Origin: Pelagophyceae sp. CCMP2097
Lineage: Eukaryota > Sar > Pelagophyceae
NCBI GenBank assembly: GCA_026770575.1
Contig: MU657360.1
Location: 12,588-41,258, forward strand
Length of the DNA: 28,671 nucleotides
Direction of reading: 5' to 3'
The position numbers and the translations under genes were made by a program. Below are positions 10,912 through 20,789 of this stretch, piece after piece. Below the pieces are notes generated by a model that did not search any database, was not told where the DNA came from, and saw only the letters and a program-made list of their open reading frames with translations. The stretch's first letter is position 1. The number at the start of each line of letters is the position of its first letter.

Positions 10912-11176
10912 CCAAAGGACCGCGCGGCCGTCGACCTCGAAGAACAGAAGGCCAAGACCTCGTCTCTCGAAGCGCCCGCTTCCCTTGCAAAGGCACCTCG
11001 GCGACGACGGATGACCACGTGGGCCTTGCCGCGCGCCTCGACGGCCGCGCTCTGAGCGGAGAGGTCGCCGGGGCTTCGGAGGTTGGTTGTCACGAACCGT
11101 GGGAACCGAGTGCAAGGTCGATCTACGAAATTCGCAGATCGTTCGCCGCGTCACTCACTCGCGCACGCGCAGCACC
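10912..11176. promoter_or_regulatory. Divergent promoter spacer, RJL GTPase / PUR-RRM gene
   Basis: Start codons face outward across 265 bp. No recognisable core element is visible. The sequence just before the plus-strand ATG (AGCACCATGG) is a good eukaryotic initiation context, which supports the choice of start at 11177. Confidence 0.4.
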
Positions 11177-12456
11177 ATGGCCGACGACGAGGTCTTCTTC
11201 TCCACCGTGGTCCAGGGCGGCCCGAAGAAGCGCGTCTACGTCGACCTGAAGGTCCGTCCCGCGGTCTTTTCTCCGGGGTGGCGGCGTTTTGAAAGCGCGG
11301 CCGCGCCGCGGGGACCCCGTCGGCGGCACGGCTCGAGCCCGCATTCCGATGATGTCGTGGGTCTGTCGGTACTCGTCGGGGTTTCCGGTATTGGCGTTTG
11401 ATTTGGAGCGTCGGCGCGGCTTTACGATATGGAGTTTGTCATAATATGACGCGTCCACCAATTTGAAACGTGACCGCCGCAACCTTGCAGGAGAACGCGA
11501 CTGGCAAGTACCTGAAGCTGAAGGAGCAGGGCAGAGAGGGCGCGGTGATCATCATCCCGGCGAGCGCCATCGTGAGTGCCGCGTGCAAGAGGCTTCCGTT
11601 TCGGAGCGTTTGACAACAGTTTGGCGCAGGCCGCGCTGCGCGACGCTTTGGACGAGGCGGCGGCGTGCCTCGATTCGAATTCGGAGCTCTCCTCTGACCC
11701 TCCGCCTGTGAGGAAGTCGACGAAGAAGGCCCCGGCCGCAAAGGCGCCAAAGGTCGAAAAGCCAGAGCCGGCGCCGGTCGACGGGAAGAGCCTGCACGTC
11801 CGCAACCTCCTCTTCACCACGACGGACCAGCAGTTGGCCGACCACTTTGCCGCCTGCGGAGACGCGAGCACCGGCGTCCGATTGAAGCCCGAACCGTCCC
11901 AGAGAGGGGATCCGTCACGGGCGAAAGGAGGTGTCTCTCGACGCTTAAAAAGGTCGAAAACGCGCTGATCCACACGACGCGCGGCAAATCTGCAGGGTGG
12001 GCTATCGTTCGGTTCGTGGCCGCCGAGGACGCGACTAAGGCCCTGGAGACTCTGCAGGGCTCCGACATCGACGGCCGCCCCGTCATCGTGAGCCACGACA
12101 CGGGCGCGGGCACGCCGGCCGCGCCCGCCCGCAAGTCCAGGGTGAAGAAGGCGGCCGCGGGCGACAAGCCGAAGGCTGCTCGCGACAAGGAACTCGGGGA
12201 CCCTGTGGCCAACACCGTCTTCATCGCCAACCTCTCCTGGGGGACGACTTCGGAAGAGGTCGAGGCGCACTTTGCTTCCGCGGGGGCCGTCGTACAGGCA
12301 AAGCTTCAGCTGCGCAAGGACGGCAAGTCGCTGGGCAACGCCACCGTCGAATTCGAAAACCAAGCCGACGCCGATGCCGCCATCGCCGTGCTCGAGGGCT
12401 CCGAGCTCGACGGCCGCGACCTCCGCGTCCGCCAGAGCTACGCCTCGTTCAACTAA
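11177..12456 (+). CDS. PUR-like domain plus two RRM domains, RNA-binding protein
   Basis: The model has exons 11177-11251, 11491-11571, 11630-11863 and 11953-12456 and 297 residues. Residues 4-60 resemble a PUR-type nucleic-acid-binding repeat: KRVYVDLKENATGKYLKL then GAVIIIPASAI and a helix, formed across three exons. A Lys/Pro/Ala linker follows. RRM1 is at about 107-176 (RNP2 LHVRNLLF, RNP1 GKSAGWAIVRF) and RRM2 at about 218-292 (RNP2 TVFIANLSW, RNP1-like KSLGNATVEF). Both are complete once introns are removed. The protein probably binds single-stranded RNA or DNA in nucleus or cytosol. The first intron is long for this window (239 nt). The third intron fits RRM1 best as GC-AG (GAC|GCGAGC, ending AAAAAG); a GT donor 12 bases later adds four residues to the loop. 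The stop is 37 bp from the convergent gene's stop. Confidence 0.85.
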
Positions 12457-12493
12457 ACCCACGAGAGCGCGGGAGCATCCGCAGACGTAAACG

Positions 12494-15166
12494 TTATAGC
12501 ACCACCCCCCGCCTCGGGCTCGTCGTCTGCGGCCGTCGCCGTGCCGTCGACGTTGGTTTGGTGGGCTGGAAGTGAAGCGGCGGCTTGGGCGCGGCGGCCG
12601 TGCGCGGTCGGGGCGGCGGGGGTATCGCGGCGGCCGTGCGCGGTCGGGACTGCGTCGTCTGCGGTCTTTGCGTGGAGGCGTGGGGCATGAGCGTGGACAC
12701 CTTGTGAGCGTTGACGTAGTCGATTTCTGTGGCCATAATCTTCTCCAACTGCTTCTCGTACTTGTGCGCCGCCAGCACCGCAGAGTCGGTGAGCAGCAAA
12801 GGCCTACGCCGGCGGTTTTCCGAGGCGCTCTGGCGTCCAATGTCCGCACTTGTAGCGGTCCGTCGCCGCCGCCATGAGCCGGCGGTGGAGGTGGTCGTGC
12901 TTGTTGTAGAGCTCGGTGACGTTGATGGCCAGCACGTCGACGAGCGTCGTGGGGATTACAGAAAAGGGGTGGTACCTATCGTTTGACGGTCTTTCGAGAG
13001 TCACGACCCCCGGTCTTTCGAGAGTCCCGACCGCCGCCGCATCAAGACGCGCCCGTGGTCGCCGCCGAAGCCGAAGACGTCTCCCGGGTAGAGTCTGGGC
13101 GGGAGCTCGAAGTGGCATTTTCGCTTGCTCTTTTTTTGCGGCGAATTTGCCCGAATGACGCGCCGCACTGTCTCCTTGAAACATCGCCGCGCGGCCTCCG
13201 TCACGGGTGGCGGGGCCCGCTTCGGGAGGTCGACGGTGATGGTGACCGCCCTGAGCACGCGACACTCTCCCGACAAGACGAGGTAGAGGTACTTTGGCAC
13301 GTCACCTTGTCGCGAGATGACCTACGCCAACCCCTGGGACCGGACCGGCACTCCGGGTCAACGCACTTCGCCGTTTGCAAAGGACTGCCTCTTCGCGAGC
13401 GCGTGCAAGTCGTCGCAGAACGTACTCGCGCCGCCGAGCGACGTGCTCGCGCCGGCGAGCGAGACGGCGTCCGGGTCCGCCCCACGCCCAATGTTCGAAA
13501 TGCGCTCTGCGATTTGCATCGAGCCAAGTAAAGCCTTGAGAGCGTCCTTTTCCACTTTCGCCCGTCTCTTCGCCACCGCCACCGCGGCCGTGGCGGGGAT
13601 TCTTAAAAGCCACGTCGGGGCCGCGGAGACGGCGTCAAACTCGTGGACGGCGGCGTTGCGGCCGCCCAAGCAGAGGCCCGTCGCGACTGAGTCCATCGCG
13701 CCGTCGCCGAATGAATCGCCAGGTTCCAAATGCGACGCGACGCACCTAGACAATGCGTTTTCTTGCGAGGACGCGCACCTAGGCCACACCCCGCCGTCTC
13801 TGCGAGGCCGCAAGATCGCTGCGAGGACACGAGCCTCTGTGAGACCATGCCTCTCTGGCGTTTGAGACGCGGGGACGAACCGCGACTGGCCGATGCGCGT
13901 GACGAGGTTGACCCTCCCCGCTAAAACCAGGTACGCGCACGAGACCACGTCGCCCTCGGCCACCACCGTCGCGCCGTCGCCGATGCGCGCTTCCGTCGCG
14001 TGCGCCAGCAGGTCCGCGCGCGCCGCGCGGCTGCAGGCCCTCAAGTCCGATGGGAGCGATCCGTTTGCGGCGTTCGCTCGGAGGACTAATTGTTCCAAGC
14101 AGGCAATGTCTGCGCTGCATCGCTGCATCGGCTCGAGGGAGAGCACATACGCGACCTGCTTCCACCACTCTGCGCCGTCCGCCATCTTGTGCACGAGGTC
14201 GTCGACGGCCTCTAGGGCCAGGCGCTGTGCCGCGTCCCATCTCGACTTTTCCAAAGCTCGAGCGTACGGCTCCGGGTCCAGGCCGTCCACCAGGGGCGGG
14301 GCCTTGGCGGTGAAGACGTCGACGAGGGAGACTGCGGAGCTGTTTCTGAGCAAAAACGAACCCGGCCTTCCACTGGACGAGGTCGTCCGATTTGTAGCTT
14401 GAGATTTCCGCAATCGCACTTGATGCAAAATCTTCGTGTTCAAAAGCCGCGTCATGAACCTGCGCGCGAAGACGACTTGAATAATAGCCTTGCGCCACCG
14501 ACGGCGCGCGACCTTGGCCTTTGCGGCGTTTTCTCTCGCCCAATGAGCCCGGAGCTCTTCCTCGTCGTCGTCGCCCTCGTCGACTTCGTCCGAGGCCTGC
14601 GCTTTGCGACTTTGGAGCGTGGCGACTCCGACGCCGCCGGCGACGTCCGCGCAGAGGCGGCGCATGGCCTCAACGGTGACGTCAAAGAACCCGTCGCCGG
14701 CGTCGAGCACGCCTCGTAAAGCGGCGTCCGGCGGCGCCGGCGGCAGGAAGCGCCGGAGCGACGCCTCGGGCGTCGCCACGGACGAGCCGTCGTCGTCGGC
14801 CGCGACGGCCGCGGGCCGGAGGAGCGACCTGCGCTTGGATCCCGCGCTCAAACCATTCACCAGGCGGTGGATGCGGCTGAACTGCGACTCGAGCAAAGCC
14901 GCGTCCGCCTCCCCGCCGCGAAACGCATGCAGAAACGGAGCCGCGGCCGGCGCCGCGGCCGGCGCAAACGCAAAGTCGCCCTCGTCGGCGCTTGGGAAAT
15001 CGGCGCTTGGGAAACCGTCCAATTCGCCATCGACGACCTCGTCATGCGACGGCGGCGACGCCGCCGCGGCCGGCGCATACGCAGTCGAGGCGCCCGCTTC
15101 GTCCGGCGCAAACGCCTCGTTCGGCGCAATCGCCTCAGGCACAAACGTACCCTCGTCGGAGACCAT
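12494..15166 (-). CDS. Protein with two cyclic-nucleotide-binding domains
   Basis: The model has exons 15166-13869, 13745-13367, 13321-13053, 12975-12850 and 12803-12494 and 793 residues. The N-terminal 230 residues are Ala/Pro/acidic, with a doubled FPSAD. An IQ-like basic helix follows (about 215-245, RRRWRKAIIQVVFARR). CNB domain 1 (about 375-500) has VVAEGDVVSCAYLVLAGRV and EPGDSFGD. CNB domain 2 (about 545-690) has FANGEVISRQGDVPKYLY, LVLSGE and YPGDVFGFGG, joined by a 45-nt GT-AG intron. Neither domain keeps the FGE...RxA cassette that contacts the phosphate in PKA or CAP, so ligand binding is uncertain. No kinase, channel or membrane segment is visible. The tail is Pro-rich with a repeated RPRTAAA. 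The third intron fits as GC-AG (13052-12976); the only GT alternative leaves 29 nt. The first intron could be retained, since the frame stays open through it. Confidence 0.75.
14985..15014. repeat. 15-bp tandem duplication inside a coding region
   Basis: TCGGCGCTTGGGAAA occurs twice in direct succession. On the minus strand it encodes FPSADFPSAD in the low-complexity N-terminus of the cyclic-nucleotide-binding protein, so the frame is kept. Confidence 0.85.
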
Positions 15167-15587
15167 CTATGCAAAGGCGCCTTTTGCGCGCCGGCGGATC
15201 CACCCCGAGGGCCCCTCCCAGAGGCGACCCGAAATCGAAAGGCCGCGAGGCGTCACCTCGTCGTGCTTCGGATCGGAATCCGCGCACGAGAGCAGAACGG
15301 CTGAGCGAGACGTTACAAAGAGGGCACGCCTCTCCCAGAGTTACTAGGGGGATCGGCGATGAAACCAGTCTCAAGTGACGCAAAGTTTTGGCTCTCGGAG
15401 GCCGCCCGCGGGCGTGGGCGTGGTCGCTATGGGCTTCCCTACCCCCCCGGGTGTCCGTGAAATGATCAGCCGCGTGGAGGGCGCCTTGCAAGGGCGCGAA
15501 CAAGCGCTTCCCCCAATATAATGGACTCGATAAAATCTTTATTTGCCTTCTTACCTTGATTTTGACTTGATTTTGCCTCCTCTATCG
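15167..15587. other. 5' flank of the cyclic-nucleotide-binding gene
   Basis: No gene is visible. The right part turns AT-rich (about 15515-15585) and holds a short near-tandem duplication of CTTGATTTTG (about 15555-15575) directly before the dispersed-repeat copy B. This could be a target-site or slippage product. Confidence 0.4.
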
Positions 15588-15902
15588 GAAAGGTTCGGGC
15601 CCGGCTGTCAACTGCAGGACCTCACGGATCGAAATTCTGGCTATGTGACGGGGCGGGTCCATACGTACTGGGGTGGTATATGACCGATCCCGCACGATTG
15701 CCGCGAGTGGCGCTTCAGACGAGCCAAAACAGACGTTTTTATTTTCAGTTTGAGCGTTTTTAATAGAAAATTCCTACAGGACCGGGCATCGTGGGACTCA
15801 GCGCGACGTCCCCTACCACCCCCAACAGGAGCAAAACAGCCCCCGACGAAAACTGCAGTTGACAGTAAGTCCTTGGGGTTATAACCGATCCCCCTTGTAG
15901 TC
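15588..15902. repeat. Dispersed repeat, copy B (about 315 bp)
   Basis: This is the same sequence as 8-323, in the same orientation, with scattered substitutions and small indels (for example CGGATCGAAATTCTGG here against CGGATCAAAAAACTGG in copy A). The divergence shows that these are independent old copies and not a recent segmental duplication. It lies between the 5' side of the cyclic-nucleotide gene and the 3' end of the EGF gene. Confidence 0.8.
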
Positions 15903-15976
15903 TACTGCCCCCACCCCGTCAGTTGGATGACAGTTGCCTCCACGAGTGGCATGAGGATCCCTCGACATATATCACA

Positions 15977-18542
15977 TTAGGCGCCCAGCCCGAAGCCCGC
16001 CGATTCGACGGGCGCCCTGGCGAAGCCGGCGGGGACGAACTTTGGGTGCGTCAGGCGGTGGCCGCAGTCGTCTCGCGTGCCCGGCTTGCCCTTTCCGTTT
16101 GACATGCCGTAGCCCCCAAAGCACTCGCACAGCCCAAGCTTGTAGTCGCAGAGGCCGCGCCCTGAGCACCTACGAATTCGCGTCGAAATGATTCGCACGA
16201 CGACGCGTCATGGGCCATTCCGGGATGCCTAAAAAAAACGCAGCGGGGCACTCCTCCGCCTCGGTATTGCCCCGCACGGAAGCGTGCGTTTTGCCGGCAG
16301 TGTCCACCAAAACCGCGCCGTCGAACGCTGTGACGACGGCCCCCGCCGACGAGTCGACCTACATTGTGCTTCGACGACGCCGCCTCGCGCAAGAGAGAGG
16401 CGCACGATCAACGCAGGGAGGTCTGCGTGGAGGCCGTCGAAGTGGACGGTGACGACGTTTCTGAGGCTGACCAAATCGCAAAATGTTGTCCCAAAAGAGA
16501 AGACGACCTTCGCACCCTTCACAGTCGCCAGCTTGTTGAGCGCTGCCGCGACTTGCACCGCCGTCGCGGCATGGCTCAGCGCGGTCGTCACCGCGTCTCG
16601 GAAAGAGAGCGTGAACGTGCCCGAGAAGGCGGCGCAAGAGAGCAGTTGCACCTCGTTGAATTGTCCCATCGTGTCCGGGTCGTCCCCGAAAGGGCACGTC
16701 CGCAGCGAACAGTCGTAGCCTTTCCACCCTTCGTCGCAGTCGCAGCCGAAGACGCGGTCGGCGTCCCACGTGTTTCCGTCGTTGGGAAAGGCGTCTCCGT
16801 AGATGAACGGCGTCGAGACTTGATTCGTTTTCACGTTCTGCCCGAGTTGCCGCATGCTCGAGCACGTCCCTCGCCCGTTGCACTCGTCCTTGCCAAAGGG
16901 CCCGCAGGCCATCCTTTCGCACGCGGCCCCGGTGAATGGCCACGGGCAGTTGCAGGTGCCGACGACTTTGTCGCAAGTGCCCTTGCCAGAACATTCTTCA
17001 AGGCCGTCGTGCGCAAACTCGTCCGCGCTCGGGTAGGCAAACCACGCCTTTGCGCGCGGGCAGACTCGTTGAGCGCAGTCGCCGCCCGTGTAGCCGCGCG
17101 AGCAGGCGCAGGAGAAGGGCGCGGCCGCGTGCCACGTCGCCTCTGGGGCGGCCGCCGTCGGGGACCTATGGCGGATTTTAGGGGCGGTCCTCGGGGCTGA
17201 AGACGCACGGCGTGGCGTCGTCTTCGATGACGGTCTTGCTGCCTCGGCAGAGGCCGTTGCCGTTGCACTCTGTTTCCCCGGGACACGTCGTGATATCCGT
17301 TAGAGGCAGGCCGCAGTCGCCGCGGAGGCCCGGGTGGCCGTACAAGTCCGAGCTGCCGTACAACTCAAAGTTCGAAAGGTAGCACTCGCAGATGCCCTGT
17401 CCGGAATTGCACTCGCCGCGCCGCGCGCAAGGCGCATCTTCTTTCGTCGCCACCACGGCTTCGACAAAGTTTTGACCCTGGTCCCTCAGCACCGCCAGAT
17501 TGGCGTCCTGGCCCACGCTGAGGACGGTGATCGCGCCCTCGAATTTGGCGATGCGAAAGGGCACCATGGTCGACACGACCCCAAACTTGGTCAGAAACTC
17601 CACCGAGACGACGTTGACGTTTTTATCCTCCGCCGTCTCCGCCGAGCAGACCTTGGAGGCGTTGTTGCTGAAGCGCACGGCCAGGTTGCCGACCTAGAGC
17701 GCGGCGCGTCGAAAGGCCGCTCGCTTTACGCTTCGCCGGTCGTTCCTCAGCCTCTGCCGTTCCGACTCTCGCCGTCCTTGAGACGCCGCCGCAGACGTTG
17801 GGCCCCATCTGCTCAAGGGCGCGCTCGACCTGCAACTCCGCGAACTTGGACCCAATCTGAGCAGACTCGTGGCCTTCGAACATGAGCGTAAACTCGCCAG
17901 AGCCCGAACACGAGAAGATCTGCACCTCGTTGACCTGCGCGGGGTGCTTTGGACCCTCTGAAAGAGCGGTGCGGGACGGACCTGGCCGGACGTGAGCGGG
18001 TCGTCGCCCGTCGGGCACGTCCTCTCGGAGCAGTCGACGCCGTGGAAGCCCTCTGAGCAGATGCAGCCGTAGATCATCTCGGCGTCCCAGACGTCTTCGT
18101 AGGTGAACCTCTCTGACCTTGTGTTGTATTCCCATCTCGCGAGGTCTCTTAGCCGAGAGCACATGCCATGCCCGCTGCAGGCCAAAATGGCGTCGGAGCC
18201 GTCGACGCCCGGGCACCGCAAGCGGTCGCAGGCGCCGCCGAAGAAGCCCTCGTCGCAGGCGCACCGGCCCGTGAAGCGGTCGCAGAGGCCGCGGTTCGAG
18301 CACTCTGCCGGAGCGTGGGCCTCATCCATCGCCGTCGCGAAGTCTGCCCAGGCGGTGCCGCTCTTGCAGGTCCGCTGCGAGCAGTCGGGGCCCTGGAAGC
18401 CGGGCCAGCATTCGCACTGCTGCGTCGGGAGGCAGTCGCCGTGGCCGCTGCAGTGCGGAGGCAGGCCGTACGCGGGGCAACTCGCCAGCGCCGCGCGGAA
18501 GAGCAGGCACAGCACAGCACAGCGCCGCCGCATGGGGGGCAT
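15977..18542 (-). CDS. Secreted multi-EGF protein with two unnamed NEVQ modules
   Basis: The model has six exons (18542-17982, 17934-17797, 17693-17209, 17165-16406, 16358-16252 and 16169-15977), all introns GT-AG and 43-103 nt, and 747 residues. Residues 1-20 form a signal peptide (MPPMRRRCAVLCLLFRAALA). EGF-like units follow, such as CSGHGDCLPTQQCECWPGF, CSNRGLCDRFTGRCACDEGF, CNGRGTCSS and CSGRGLCDYKLGLCECFGGY. Twice, a Cys-rich unit ending RTCPxGDDPxT is followed by a domain opening NEVQ: QVNEVQIFSCSGSGEFTL, and QFNEVQLLSCAAFSGTFTL. These two modules align over about 100 residues and look beta-rich. I do not know a named family for them. No transmembrane segment or anchor is visible, so the protein is probably secreted or a cell-surface/matrix component. 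Confidence 0.85.
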
Positions 18543-19020
18543 GACGCCCTGCCGCTCTGAGGTGCAATACCGCGGATCAGCGCACTTGATCAGTCTCACT
18601 TGATCAGCGCGCCATCGGCCGACTTTTCCGTTGGGGTTTTGATTCTCGCTTTTGCCAAGGCCATAAGTGTTTCAAAGAAAGGGCTGCTGCCCCTATCGGG
18701 GCGTTGCTGCAAAAAGGGAAGGCTAAGGGTCCAACGAACGGCACGGGCGAGAAACTGCTACGTTTATTTATGCACGAGGAACCTTCGTCCCGATGGACCG
18801 CTTTGGAAAGCTTCCAGTTAAGATGCAACGCTGGCCTTGCTTGAAGTGCATCTTCGCGTGGTCTTCGTCATCCGGAAGCCAAAGGCGGCAGAGTACGCCG
18901 AGACCGAGGCGGACTTCGCTTCGGATCCGTTGGGCTTTTGCGGTCCGTTGGACCGGGCCGCAAAAAGTTGCGGAAGAAAGAAGAATATCTTCCGGCGCGG
19001 CCCTGTCGTCGCCCGAGGCG
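18543..19020. promoter_or_regulatory. Divergent spacer between the EGF gene and the ABM gene
   Basis: Both genes start outward from this 478-bp interval. CACTTGATCAG occurs twice close to the EGF start (near 18580 and 18597), each holding a TGATCA palindrome, so it could be a regulatory dyad. An AT-rich patch (GCTACGTTTATTTATG, near 18757) lies mid-way. No further gene can be supported. Confidence 0.45.
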
Positions 19021-20385
19021 ATGCGGTGGGTCGCGGTGCTGCTGTGCTGCCGCGCCGCGGCGGCGCTGTCCATCGGCCGAAGCGCCGTGCGCTTGCACTC
19101 GACGAAGCCCACGGAAGCACCTTCAGCGCTCGACCTGGCCGATGCGCCTTCGGAGGCGCCCGCGGCGGCGGTGCTGCTGCCGCGCGACCGCTACGTAGCG
19201 AGCAACCGCTTCGCGACGCGCGGCGGTGGCGCGGCGGCCAAGTTCGAGGCGCGCTGGGCAAACCGTCGGCGCCGCGTCCCTTGTCCTGAGACAGCCCCGA
19301 GACGGTCCCGAGACAGTCCCGACCCGGCCAAGAGCCGGTCCCTATGTACGGGTCGGTGGTCGAGGCGGGCCTTTCCGATTCGGGAGTGTCGAGCAGGCCC
19401 GACGGTATCGGAAAGCGCAGGTAAGTCTCGCCTGGCGACGCTCGACGGCTTCCGCTCCTTTACGCTCTTGCGTTCCGTGCCCCTCGAGGACGTCGTCGGT
19501 TCGCGCGGCGCCGCAGCCATGGGCGGAGAAGCGGCGGAGCACAACTACATGTCGTTTACGATTTTGAACTACATGGGCGGAGAAGTCGGAAATTGACGCC
19601 TGGAGACGCGTTCAGGCAAGCCCACGGCGGCAATTCCATCGGCGACTTCCTTAAGGCCATGGTCTCGAGCCTGCGCGTTCTCAAGGCCGCCCCGAAGCCC
19701 GCGTCTTATGACGGCCTCTTGCACCTCGCAAACGCGCCCTCCGCCGACGACTCGAAGAAAGTTGTAGACGGCTGGCGCGTCGTGGAGACCGACGGCGCCG
19801 GCGCGCTCCCCGCGGAATGTTTCGTCGCGGCGAACAGATTCTGCGTGCGGCCCGGTTACGAGGCCGCCTTTGAAGCGCGGTGGGCGCAACGCGAGTCGAA
19901 TTTGCGCGAGTTGCCCGGTTTAAAGTCGTTTACGATGCTCCTCAAAGATCCGGGCGCGGAACCGCCGCACGGCGCCGCCGAGACCGACGAGTGTAACTAC
20001 ATGTCCTTTACCATCTGGGCCGACCGCGAGGTAAGTGCCTACTGCGGGCCCCTGCGGACCGAGACGAACCGTATACGAACCGTATACGGGTCCCTACACG
20101 GTCCCTATACGGTCCCTATACGGTCCCTATACGGTTCCCATACGTATCCTATACGTATCCTATACGGCCCCTATACGGTCCCTCCGCGCTTCTCCGCGCT
20201 TCTCCGCGCTCCCGCACGCTACTCTCACGCAGGCGTTTGCCGGTTGGCGGAGCTCGCAGTCGTTCAAGGACGCGCACTCGGCGGGCCCGCCGCGCGCCGC
20301 CAGCGAGTTGGCGCCTTGGACCAAACCGCCAACACTCGCCTTTTGGGATGGCGTGCTCGAAATCACCGCGCCGCAGGGCGCGTAA
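19021..20385 (+). CDS. Tandem ABM-domain protein resembling IsdG-type heme oxygenase
   Basis: Two ABM domains follow an N-terminal hydrophobic leader (MRWVAVLLCCRAAAALSIG). Each carries the residues used by IsdG-type heme-degrading enzymes. Domain 2 has Asn in VAANRF, Trp in MSFTIWADRE and His in SFKDAHSAG. Domain 1 has Asn62 in VASNRF and His in RQAHGGNS. Chlamydomonas LFO1 is the algal precedent for heme breakdown by this fold. Likely exons are 19021-19264, 19421-19553, 19616-20030 and 20233-20385 (314 residues). The intron at 20031 has a perfect GTAAGT donor. Domain 1 is abnormal: the expected Trp strand (TGG GCG GAG AAG, near 19574) sits out of frame after about ten extra bases. The in-frame splice at 19554-19615 removes that strand altogether. 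It may be a damaged domain, a sequence error or a true short form. Confidence 0.7.
20065..20182. repeat. Intronic minisatellite
   Basis: Inside the last intron of the ABM gene, an 11-bp word GGTCCCTATAC and variants (GTATACGAACC, CGTATCCTATA) recur about ten times. It is followed by CCGCGCTTCT repeated two to three times (about 20183-20210). The core TATAC/GTATA makes much of it locally self-complementary. Confidence 0.85.
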
Positions 20386-20789
20386 AAACTCGTCCTCGAG
20401 GGCCAACCTCGAAGCTTCAGAGGCGCCCAGCCTCTCAAGGGTCCGCGCATGGGTCTCTGGAGCGAGGGGCTGACCAACCCCTCGGTCGGTTCGATTGGAG
20501 TGGGTCACCGGCCGTCGGAGACGCCAGAGTCGAGTGATTCCATCTCCATTTGATCGAGATTTGATTTATGCAGACGTTGTCGGCCAAACGAAGAGGGCTT
20601 TCACGCGTGCGACTCCAAGTCCGATGCGGGCGGCTCCGGCGCCGGAAGGCGGTCCACACCCTCGCGGTGGCCTCTGCTGCCGCGCCTGCGGGCTGTCGAC
20701 AAACATGTGTGAAACGAAAAGTGGTCGCCTCGTCCCGGACGTGATCAATGCCGCCTGACTCTCCCGGAATAGGGAAGTGGTCGCCTTTG
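20386..20789. other. Convergent spacer between the ABM gene and TruB
   Basis: No supported gene. Several open frames cross it on both strands, but they are Arg/Ser/Pro-rich and without domains. The interval probably holds both 3' untranslated regions. A more AT-rich stretch lies near 20530-20580 (CATTTGATCGAGATTTGATTTATG). Confidence 0.4.

Noticed and set aside
12976..13004. GT-AG alternative for the third intron of the cyclic-nucleotide gene
   Set aside because: It would be only 29 nt, too short for splicing, and would insert about 17 basic residues into the domain.
12987..13031. Direct repeat CGGTCTTTCGAGAGTC(A/C)CGAC
   Set aside because: Real, but short and inside an intron; I see no sign that it is more than a local duplication.
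14604..15347. Long plus-strand frames opposite the cyclic-nucleotide and histidine-kinase genes
   Set aside because: They mirror strongly coding minus-strand sequence in GC-rich DNA and show biased Arg/Ala/Ser content without motifs.
20065..20210. CRISPR-like array
   Set aside because: The units are contiguous, with no unique spacers, and lie within a eukaryotic intron; it is a minisatellite.
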